A stretch of 64,000 nucleotides of DNA from Pleodorina starrii (Eukaryota; Chlorophyta; Chlorophyceae; Chlamydomonadales; Volvocaceae): NCBI GenBank assembly GCA_030267565.1, contig BRXU01000001.1:5456001-5520000 (forward strand), in the 5' to 3' direction. The notes beneath the pieces are model-generated. The model made no database searches and had not been told where the DNA came from. It worked only from the letters and a program-made list of their open reading frames with translations. Shown here piece after piece: positions 55,601-64,000 of this stretch (the stretch's first letter is position 1; every line of letters begins with the position of its first letter). The position numbers were made by a program, and so were the translations under genes.

Positions 55601-58600
55601 AGTGCCAACGCAGAAGACAGCCGATCGAAGGCCGAAATAGTGTCCTTGGCCGCCCTTCTATAGCTCCGAACCAGCCCCACGCACTCACCCTGAGGCACAC
55701 CGCCAGGTGGGTCAGGACGTCCAGGCTGAACTCCTGAGGGACAGCGGACAGAGGTGAGGGCAGACAGGAGGGAACGTCAACAAGGCACGGAACGGCGGGG
55801 CAGCATCCTCAATGCTCCTGTGCGACTGTGCGGCGCATGCGCCATCTGCCAAGTCGACGCGACCTTCGGGGTGCCCTCCCCGCAAAGTCAAGTCAACGCG
55901 AAGCATGTCCTCTAGGAGCGATTGCCGCAGTTGCGGATCCACCAACCTGTAGAGGTGTGGGCACCAGGGCGCGGCCACCCGCCACTGCGCCACCCTCGCC
56001 CGCCGCGCAGCGCTCCACCTGCGCCAGCAGCGGCACCGACATGGGCTCCAGGAAGGGCAGCAGCAGTTGCTGCACACGCTGCTGGTGGGCGGCCTGGGCG
56101 GCGGCCTCGTCCTGCTCGGCCGCCTCTCCCTCGGTGTCCTCATTCTCCAGACCCTCCAGGAAGCCAACCACCGCGCGGCAGGCTTGGGCCTACGGGGAAG
56201 TAGCCGGACCGCGCACCGAGACACGGGACCGAGCGCAGGGAGATGCATGCGTCAATTGCTGTTCGGGTCGAAGAATACAACGCGCGTGCCGTCATCCTTC
56301 TCCTCGGGTGTGACAACAGGCCGCCCCCTCAACACAGCGCCCCAGTGCGGCCCCACACTGTGCCTCCCCACAGTCGCCAGCTGCGTCATACTCGCACCCA
56401 GCACAGCACTAAGCATTCTACATGCCAAGCCCAATCGCGCCACGTCGCACCTTGACGCGCTGCGGACATGCGGGCCCCTCCCGCTCCGCCAGCAGCTCAC
56501 TCAGCGCCCTCAGCAGCGCCGCTCCGCCGCCCCCCTGCTGGAGCTGCAGCCCCGGACCCAGGTCGTCGCTGAGGACGCCCACCGAGTGGCAGGCGGCCCA
56601 GCGCACGCGGGGGTGCGGGTCGCGCAGCGCATCCACCAGCAGACCCGCCAGGGAGGTCATCTCAGCGGGACCCACCACCTGCGAGGAGATGCGTTGCGAC
56701 CGGTGACTAGCGGTCGGTCAACAACAGCCAGTCAGGACTGCTACGGAATCCTCGTGTCACAGGCCCAGCTCGAGGCAAACAGTGTGGGAACTTACGGTAT
56801 CAGCCCAGTCCCGACAGCCCGGCCTGTACGCACCTCCTTGCACGAGCCAACCACCTGCGAGAGGCACATGAGCACGGCGTGGCGCCGCCGCCAGTCGCTG
56901 CCATCTCGCGCCCAGGCGGTCGTCATGTCCACCACCGCTCGCAGAATGGCGGCGCTCTCTAGGGAGTCGGCGGCCCGGATGGCGCACTCCAGGCCGTAGC
57001 GGTGCATCTCGCCTGGCGGACATGGGGCGGAGGGGGCAGGGGAGGGGAGCAAACGACGCTGGGCGCAAACATCAGCGCAGCAGGGACCGGGCTCTCCGGC
57101 AGCAGCAGTCCACGACATTCTGCGTAGCTGCGCAGTTGTGATCTTTGATAGGCGGGCCTAGCACGCGGGTGGTGAACGACCGAGCCGACATTCGCAAGCC
57201 GGCACACACACGGATACATCCGTGTACCCACACCCCCATTAGCCAGCATTGTATTGTGTCATTCACGTGTGTGCAATGCTACGGTACCCACCCAGCGTGT
57301 CGTCCTCGTCCATGTCGGGGGCCGCCATGGGGTCCTCGGCCCAGGAGGGTTTGTCCTCCACACCGCTGGCCAGAAACTGAGCCACGCAGGACACCACCTG
57401 GGCGGCCAGGGAGGCGGAGCCCAGCTCGGCCTGAGAACGGGCAGGGGAAAGGCACCGGGCAGCATGAAAAGGGGGGGAAATTACGTGATCAGGAAGTACC
57501 CTGTGGCGTGCTCGAGAGGCGGGAATGAGGTCAGCAGGACCCATTGGAATGGCAGCAGCCGTTGACGCGACAAACCCGGTTCATGATGGCCGACCTTCGT
57601 GGGCATCCCGACAGCCCCCGTGTATTGTATTGTGTGCTGTCTTGTCCGGCGTCCCCATCGCCAGGAAAGGACAGGAAAGGACAGGAAATGGACTCATCCA
57701 GGGACTCCCTGTTCGGCGGCGCGATGTTCCGCAGCGCCTCGGCAGCCCACCCACCCACCCACCCACCCACCCACCCACCCACCTGTACCATCGCCGGCTT
57801 GATGTCGATGAGTGTCAGCACGAACTCGGCAGCAGGTCGCCGCAGGTCGTCGGGGAGGGTGGGGGCGCCCTGAGTGGGCCCCGCCAGCGCCAGCATGCCG
57901 GGGATGGCGGTCTTGAGGTGCGGCTGCCACAGCCCCGGCTCAACCTCAGCGGTCTGGAGGCCATTGAGGGCGACAGGAAGGGGCAAGAGCTCGAGTGCGA
58001 CAATGGCAGTGCGAATAATCGCAGGCGGTGCGGGGAGCACCTCGGCGAGCATTGTAGGGGCCAAGTAGACGCAACTGGAGCCGCACACCAGACAGCATCT
58101 GGCATCGTGTCATGCATGAAATGCGCGCAGGCGCGAACTGAGTGAGGTTTTAGGGTTTTAGGGTTTAGAGTGCAGGTGCTCACGGGGGGGGCTGTCTCCA
58201 CACAGCTCCCCAGCTGCCGCTGCTCACCCGGATAAGTTCCGTCAGCATACTCTCCGCCGCCCCCAGGTTGCCAGCCGCCAAAACGGTCTGCAGCGCCGTC
58301 AAGGCGGCGGGGAGGGCCGCCTGGTAGGGCCGCAGATCGCGGGGCTTGCGCAGCACCTGCATGTGTGTGTAGATGGGGAGGGGGGGTATGGGCAGTACAC
58401 AGCACGATAAGGGGGCAGACCATTCAGAGTGGACAGCATCCAGGTTCCGTTCGCTGCCAAAAGGTCTTCACCTATCTACCCGTTGCCAGCTGCAGTGGTA
58501 CGGACGGACGGGCGCGACATCGTGTTGGCGCTGGCCCTTGCTCGTGCATCGACCAGTACGCCCAGACCGCACCCCCGCCCCCTCGCTCACCGACAGAAAC

Positions 58601-59703
58601 TCCACCACCGCCTTGAGTGCCGCCACCTGCACATCGGCCTCCTGCTGCGGGGCCAGACAGCCCACAATGACGGCCGCCAGCTGGCCCGACCACTGCTGCA
58701 GCTGCGTCGCCAGACCGGCTACCACCTGAACCCAGGAACAGGAGGAGCGCACGACGCGGATTAGGGTGGTGGCCCCGTCTCTTGTCAAGAACCTAACCCC
58801 GAAACGACGAAAAGGGAACCAGCTGGAGCACTGATCCGGGACGACGATCGTCGTCTCTGATGTCCATGCCCCCAAACCAAACCGCAAAGCCAAGCCTTTC
58901 AGGCGCCCGGGGGGAGAAGTGCCTTTTTTTCGATCTGCCGCACCTGCAGAGCCGCTTCGCGCGTGGCGGCAGGTGCGGCGGCTTGCGGGTTGAGCCAGCC
59001 CTGCAGTGAGCCGAGCAGCTCCGACCAGCCCTTGGAGCTCTTGTCGCCGCCCTCCAGCAGCACCAGACCCAGAGCCACAACAGCGTCCGCCGTCTGCTTC
59101 GCTGCAGTGCGGTCCTGCTCCGCCGCGAGCCCGGCCAGCAGCTCGCGCTTCACAAGCGTCTGCGAGCAAGAGCAATCAAAACTGGTGATACCGGTGCAGG
59201 AGGAGGGCGAGCTTGTCGTTGTTTGTGCATTCATGTGTGTCGTGTCTCCTTACCTTGGTGGTACGGTTTAGCTGCTCCCAGCCGGCCTCCTTGCGGCTCG
59301 GCTTGAACAACTGAAGGGTGCGGTTGCAGGGCGGCGAGAGCCACAAGGAATTGAGGCACAAGGACAGCAAGTTGCGATTGCAAATTATAACCCAGCAGTC
59401 AGGGCCCGCGTGGCAGGGCGCGGGCTGCCCGCGCTTGGGACTGTCAGGCCGTTTCGAACTTTCGAACGATGAGCGCACCTTACGCAGGAAAACCGCGCAC
59501 GTCGATCGCACGCGAGCATCATGAGATGACCGCAGCAGCTGCAGCAGGTTTGTGGCGCAGGCGTCAGGCCGCTGCTGCTTCAGCTGTCCGTAAAGGTCCT
59601 CAGCAGTCCGGCGCGTCGCATTGTCCGGCGACAAAGTCTGGTTTATGAGGCCGGCAAAACTCTCAGCACTCGAAAGGATAACCTGAAATTGAGCCGCGCT
59701 CAT
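52672..59703 (-). CDS. IPO5: Importin-5/karyopherin-beta3-type nuclear import receptor
   Basis: HEAT-repeat import receptor that binds Ran-GTP and carries ribosomal proteins and histones into the nucleus. Twenty exons (minus), starts to ends: 59703-59479, 59310-59254, 59159-58944, 58725-58591, 58356-58228, 57953-57783, 57430-57292, 57012-56834, 56678-56451, 56189-55947, 55733-55689, 55536-55141, 54902-54875, 54739-54552, 54336-54280, 54047-53787, 53654-53574, 53419-53336, 53167-53045, 52809-52672. All phases agree; product about 1,040 residues. Diagnostic segments: LLQLLRSSHDARVRSTCAVF, PSRKEAGWEQL, ELIR-TAEVEPGLWQP, YGLECAIRAADSLESAAILR (an IPO5 hallmark), DPHPRVRWAACHSVGVLSDD, and a Glu/Asp-rich exon before LLGYDGVDYR. 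Two further acidic exons near the C-terminus (53419-53045) extend the usual acidic insertions. It diverges from the nuclease gene. Confidence 0.9.
57745..57783. repeat. CCCA microsatellite beside a splice donor
   Basis: About nine tandem CCCA units on the plus strand. On the gene strand they are GTGGGTGGG..., so the donor of importin exon 6 lies at the repeat edge. A shorter CCCA run sits at the donor after 53574. Confidence 0.8.
58148..58168. repeat. Interstitial Chlamydomonas-type telomere repeat
   Basis: Two perfect TTTTAGGG units followed by TTTAG, inside the importin-5 intron between exons 5 and 6. Confidence 0.7.
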
Positions 59704-60186
59704 TTTTGCCGCGCTCGCGAAAGCGTCTCGCAGAACACCGCGCGACTACCGCAAGTGGTCTTGGACGCAGTCGTCCGTGCACGTTTGTCTTGAAGTGACT
59801 GGCAGCTCAAGAGAGGTAATGCATTAACGCCTTGGAGAGTACTTTTTAAATCCCTCATTGTACGGTGCCGTAAGCTCGCCCGCACAATCTGCAATGTTAA
59901 ATTTTATCATAACATCAGCACACCTTGTACATGCTGACCTGGGTCTGCAGTGGGAAGCCTACACGTTGAAGACGAAATAGTTCAAGCACCCACCTCCAAC
60001 TGACGAATAGCTTTTGGCCCTTTTACGGTTGTTCCTCGCACAACCCAATCTTGTATCCGAGCAGACCAGGAGACGCGTTATTACAGTATTGTAAAAAAGG
60101 CGTGATAAGATTATTCCTAGTTAGCCTCGTGGACCTTGAGTGTGCAACCGAGGAAACCCTTGTAGACTCATTCGTTGCGGTCCTCC
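59704..60186. promoter_or_regulatory. Probable bidirectional promoter
   Basis: 483 bp between the divergent starts of importin-5 and the bifunctional nuclease gene, with lower GC than the exons. No defined element identified; based on orientation. Confidence 0.4.
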
Positions 60187-62474
60187 ATGGCTCAGCTCCT
60201 CCACACACCGCTGCCAGCTGGTCGTGCCTTTCGTGGCGTCTCCGCGCCAGTATGTTCATCATTGGGACCAGCCATACGGTGCCGGAGCACTGGCCAGGCG
60301 TTGCCGAGCCAGACTCAGACGTGCGCGAGGAGCGCCGTGGCAGGGCCCAGCAACCGCTGTGGTCGCGTCGTTGTCAGGGCTTATGAGCCAGGCAGTAGTG
60401 GTTCTTCGCGGGACCCAAGCTTGGACGGTTTCGTGGAAGTGAAAGTACGTTTTCCGTCGAAGCGTCATATTGAGTCGCTGCGCGAGCCCTCAGGCTTGCA
60501 GGTCTGTAGTCAGTGTTGTGCGGCGAGGGTTTGCCTTATCGTTCGCGCTCGTCTTCTGGTTGCGCAGGTGGACCAAGTCCGGGTGAACTCAGGCAACGTG
60601 AGTTGTTGCGCCCCCGAAACCGTTTTTCATATACGTTTTACGCATCTGCACCTCGCGATAGCCTTCTAATGTCGCTGACATGGTGTTCCGTTGGGCGCGA
60701 CAGGCCGTGGTGTACCTGCGCATCTTGGACGGCCGTGAGCGTGTGCTCCCCGTGCATATTGGTAAGTGTCGGAATCATTGCATAGCATGTGAAATGGACT
60801 TCGGCGGGCTTTGCTTGAGCGGGAGGTCTTCCTTTCGTAACGGCATGCGTGTTAGCTCACGCGGGTTTTGCTTCGCAGGCGAGAACGAAAGCAATGCCCT
60901 CTTGAAGGAGATTAATAAGCAGCGACAGATGCGCCCCCTCACCCATGACGTGATGAGGAACATCCTCACGTGAGTGCACCACCACGATGCGAGCTGGAGG
61001 GGTTGTGCAGGAGCGGGTTCGCACACGTCACAGCGTGTCTTGGGTAGATGAAGACGCTCGGTAGCTTTATCGTATTCCGTCCTCGGTGCCGTGGGCACAA
61101 GGTGTTGGAGTGGCCAAGTCAGGCGCCCTGCCTGCGCCCTCCGCCCTGCCGGCGTCGTCGCCAACAACTTGGACTGGGCCCTTGGGATGCCGAAGTACAC
61201 ACCCGCGGCCAACAGCCTTGCCGCACGGACCACGGATGCAGGGTCCCAGCCATGTCGGGCCAGCGGACCAGGGCCACGCTCTGTCGCGAGGCGGCCTTCT
61301 GCCGGCTGCTAGGCTGAAGCAGCGGCGCCCTGAGCCCTCGCCAATGATCTGCGACTCGTGCACACTACCCAAATGCGCCAGCTTCGAGGCTGGTCTCACG
61401 CCCGCTGCTGCTGCTGCTGCTGCTGATTCCTCGCGCCTCGCCGACTCATTACCTACCCCACCACCGCTGCATATATATAGGGAGATCAAGTTCCGTGTGG
61501 TGAAGATCCGCATCACGGACATTGTGTCCAACACCTACTATGCGCGCATCCACCTGGCGCGCATCAACGACGTGACGGGACTGCCAGAGCCGGGCAGCGA
61601 GGTGGACGTGGACGCGCGGCCCAGCGACGCCATCAACCTGGCGGTGCGCTTCGGCTCCCCCATGTACGTGGCCAAGAAGATCGCGGAAACAGCGGGGACA
61701 CCCTACCCCGAACAGCCCGCCACGCAGAACGAGACAGCGAGCGAGATTGTGCGCTCCGTGCGGGAGACGTTGGCGGGCTTCGAGGACCCCACAGGTGGGG
61801 GCGGGGCAAGAAGAGGGGACCATCAGGAGAAAGACACCGCAGCGAAGAGACGGGGGGGGATGAGGGAGAGGGTCGCGGCAGGCGCTGAGGAGTGACCTCG
61901 GGCTGAGCTGAGGGGCCGCGGCATCCGGCCGAGAGGGGTGCACGCTCAGGACGGCTGGAATACGTTCTTGTTACTACGGCTGCGGCCATTTCGAGCAAGA
62001 TGACCTCGGGGATGCGGCTGAGGGGTGAGGGCACAGTGAAAGTGTCACGGATGTTTTAGCGGTGCGGAGGAAGGCTGCAGGCTGTGCGGCACTCGCTGTC
62101 TCGAGAGCTGTGTCCACCGCACAACGAATGGATGCACTGACCGGTGGCAAGGTGGCCTCCGGGTCGATGTTCTGGCGGCGGTGCAGCTGCTGACGCCCAC
62201 CGCGCACCCCTCGCTGCTCCCCTCTCCCCGCCTCCCGCCCCTGCCAGTTATGTACACGCTGCAAAAGGACCTGGCCGTGAAGGAGGAGCGGTTTGAGGAT
62301 GCGCACCAGATGCAGCAGCTCATCTACCACGAGATGACGCACAACGCGCTGCTGCGGCTGGTGGTGGCCATGGAGACGGCCCTCAGCGACGGCCGCTACG
62401 ACGAGGCGGCCAGGTACCGGGATGAGTTCAGGCGCCTGTCGGCAAACGCCCCCTCGGAGCAGCGCCGCACGTGA
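60187..62474 (+). CDS. BBD: Chloroplast bifunctional nuclease (DUF151 plus UVR), BBD type
   Basis: Homologue of plant BBD (bifunctional nuclease in basal defence) proteins, which have RNase and DNase activity in vitro. Six exons: 60187-60444, 60568-60597, 60704-60761, 60879-60969, 61481-61794, 62248-62474 (stop TGA); phases 0, 0, 1, 2, 1 agree, 325 residues. Residues 1 to about 70 form a transit peptide rich in Ser/Arg/Ala (start MAQLLHTPLPAGRAFRG). The DUF151 domain runs from AVVYLRILDGRERVLPVHIG through ENESNALLKEINKQR, RPLTHDVMRNIL, ITDIVSNTYYARIHLAR and DVDARPSDAINLAVRFGSP. The C-terminal UVR-type helix pair is YTLQKDLAVKEERFEDAHQM and DGRYDEAARYRDEF. The start is the first ATG with a following transit peptide in frame. 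Confidence 0.92.
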
Positions 62475-64000
62475 TGAGCCAGCAGGCAGGCAGGCAGGCA
62501 GGCAGGGGGGGCTCAGGCTCCACTAGCAGGACAGGACGAGAGCTGGGCAAGGACGGGAGGACGTGGGAAGTACGTCGGGGCCGGCTAGCCAGCTGAGCCT
62601 GTCAGGCTCAACTCCAAATGGGCGCCAGGGCTCCGCACAGTGCGGATGCGAGCTGGGGGACGGAGAGGGCGCCGTCGCGGATCCATCGAGCAGGGACGCC
62701 GAGCGCAGCCGGGGCAGCCGGAGAGGAGCGGTGCAGACGAGGGGGCAGAGGAGTGTGCCGTGACTGTCAGACCTGAGAGTCCGAGCACCAGTGGGGTGCT
62801 GGTGACGGAGTTTGGTGGAATGGATGCCCGATACGAATGGCTGTGGCCGACGAATGGAAACACGCTACGTGAGTTTGGGGGAATGGAGGCGTGGGAAGGG
62901 CACCTGTCTATGGCAAAGGGAAGCGATACATCAAAAGCCATGACACGCGGTGCTCCCTCCCATTGGGTTGTATATGGGCAAGTGAGGCGGACTCCTCCGC
63001 CGCTTGTGGCAGTGGCACCTTCGTGGTGTGTGCGCCCCTTCGCTGCTCGAGCCATAACGGGGGAGCCTTGGATATGGAACGCTGCGGTGCCCTCTTGGCG
63101 CTGCTGTCCGCGTTCCCAAGTCGCGGCGTCCGGAGGGAGGGCGGCGAAGGGTTCGTGGCGTGCTTTGATGTGCGCGAGGCGGTACAGAGTCAGTTGAGAC
63201 AGGTCAGATTGCGAGCAGAGCACACGCGTGTGTCGAGCATGGCATGGCATGGCCTGAGGCGGGCAGGTATTTGAACTTTTTTGTCGTTGCGGGTCCATAC
63301 ATTTCGTTGGTCGAAGGACTGACTGCCGGCGTTGGTACAGCTGGAGGCATGTTTGCAGCATGTTTAGCCGCCCTCGCGTAATTTACTGGCCTTCCCGGCG
63401 GGGTAGTTGGGTGGTGTGACCTGCATTCCTTGCTTGTGTTTAGTTGTGGTTTGGGCAGCAGTCGTGTATTCACTGACACCGGGAGGCCCACCCACCCACC
63501 CCAGTACATGGGCGGTGATGTTTGGAGATTGGGTTTCGTTTCGTGGGAGTGAATGGGGGCTGGGCTACACACTGTTGGGTGCGCCGTCCTGCAATTTTGG
63601 CCCGCTTCACCGCCAAGCGCTTTTTTTACGGGGGAGTAACATCACTGCAGCCTTCGCTCTCTCCTCCGTCGGTTGCCTTGTGGGGCCTCATTTCATGAGG
63701 GGTTACCAACTCGTCTGCTGTACAATCAGAATGTGTTACAATGCCGCAGAGGCGCCGTCTTGTGTTCAGTGCTGCTCCCGTGGGGGCGGAGGGTTCGGAG
63801 TTGTGGCCGCGTCTGGCATCTGGGCATGCGCCCGAGAGGCACCCAGTTCGTTTGCACTTTATGCCCGTGAGTTATGGCAGCTCGGACCCAGCCCGGCTGT
63901 TCATACCATTGTATTGTACGGTACACAAGCATGGATGTAAGCGTGCCTGCTTGGCGCCGGGTGCGGCCACTCACCGCGTGCGCTGTTGGTACTGCTTGGT
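62475..64000. other. 3' UTR and unassigned DNA to the window end
   Basis: Begins with a GGCA tandem at about 62483-62508 just after the nuclease stop. I find no ORF with a family motif or a splice chain in the remaining 1.4 kb. Several open frames here are GC-rich chance frames. A gene starting beyond the window cannot be excluded. Confidence 0.45.

Noticed and set aside
63407..63940. 177-codon plus-strand ORF near the window end
   Set aside because: Trp/Gly/Cys-rich chance frame without motif, start context or splice support.
1..64000. CRISPR arrays, rRNA, bacterial operons, complete tRNA genes
   Set aside because: None seen. The intron-rich genes and TGTAA signals indicate nuclear eukaryotic DNA; the only tRNA-like signal is the B-box match in the miniature element.

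Overview
The window reads as nuclear DNA of a chlamydomonadalean (volvocine-type) green alga. It has GC-rich coding exons split by many short GT-AG introns (donors often GTGAG or GTGCG), Ala/Gly/Gln-rich low-complexity protein tracts, TGTAA-type 3' signals, and two tandem copies of the Chlamydomonas-type telomere unit TTTTAGGG inside an intron at 58148. I rebuilt the gene models by hand from splice sites, phase continuity and protein families, so exon edges may be off by a base or two, and species cannot be assigned.

Layout, left to right. 1-3829 (+): 3' part of an AAAP amino-acid/auxin permease-like transporter. 4803-7761 (-): FHA domain fused to a Pin1-type parvulin. 8997-12057 (-): organelle-targeted GIY-YIG-fold protein with an unrecognised conserved C-terminal region. 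13907-15355 (-): PlsC-type acyltransferase with a polyglutamine tract. 16040-17362 (-): prefoldin subunit 4. 19321-21819 (-): conserved helical protein I do not recognise (5' end unresolved). 23753-24952 (+): SUMO precursor. 25825-33377 (-): about 2,200-residue low-complexity protein. 33907-35941 (-): WDR83/MORG1-like WD40 protein. 36362-37909 (+): probable organellar protein, divergent from WDR83. 39577-40540 (-): unrecognised protein. 52672-59703 (-): importin-5-type karyopherin in 20 exons. 60187-62474 (+): chloroplast DUF151-UVR bifunctional nuclease (BBD type), divergent from importin-5.

The accessory region is about 41.0-51.7 kb. It holds (i) a 322-bp miniature inverted-repeat element (41019-41340) whose two ends are each a perfect 62-bp palindrome, flanked by a CATTA duplication; (ii) a nine-exon gene (42713-47963) for a protein of about 1,328 residues ending in a tyrosine-recombinase domain, with no reverse transcriptase in sight, so a Crypton-like or otherwise undescribed YR transposon; (iii) a second conserved-looking ORF just downstream (48266-48958); (iv) several copies of a 24-bp GC/AAAAAT motif and other tandem repeats; and (v) the 3' end of an LRR gene that looks 5'-truncated. 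The tyrosine-recombinase element is the best candidate for a new system.

The housekeeping genes (SUMO, prefoldin, importin-5, WDR83, Pin1) are not functionally clustered. Two divergent pairs (WDR83/36362 gene and importin-5/BBD) share intergenic spaces of about 420 and 480 bp that are likely bidirectional promoters.
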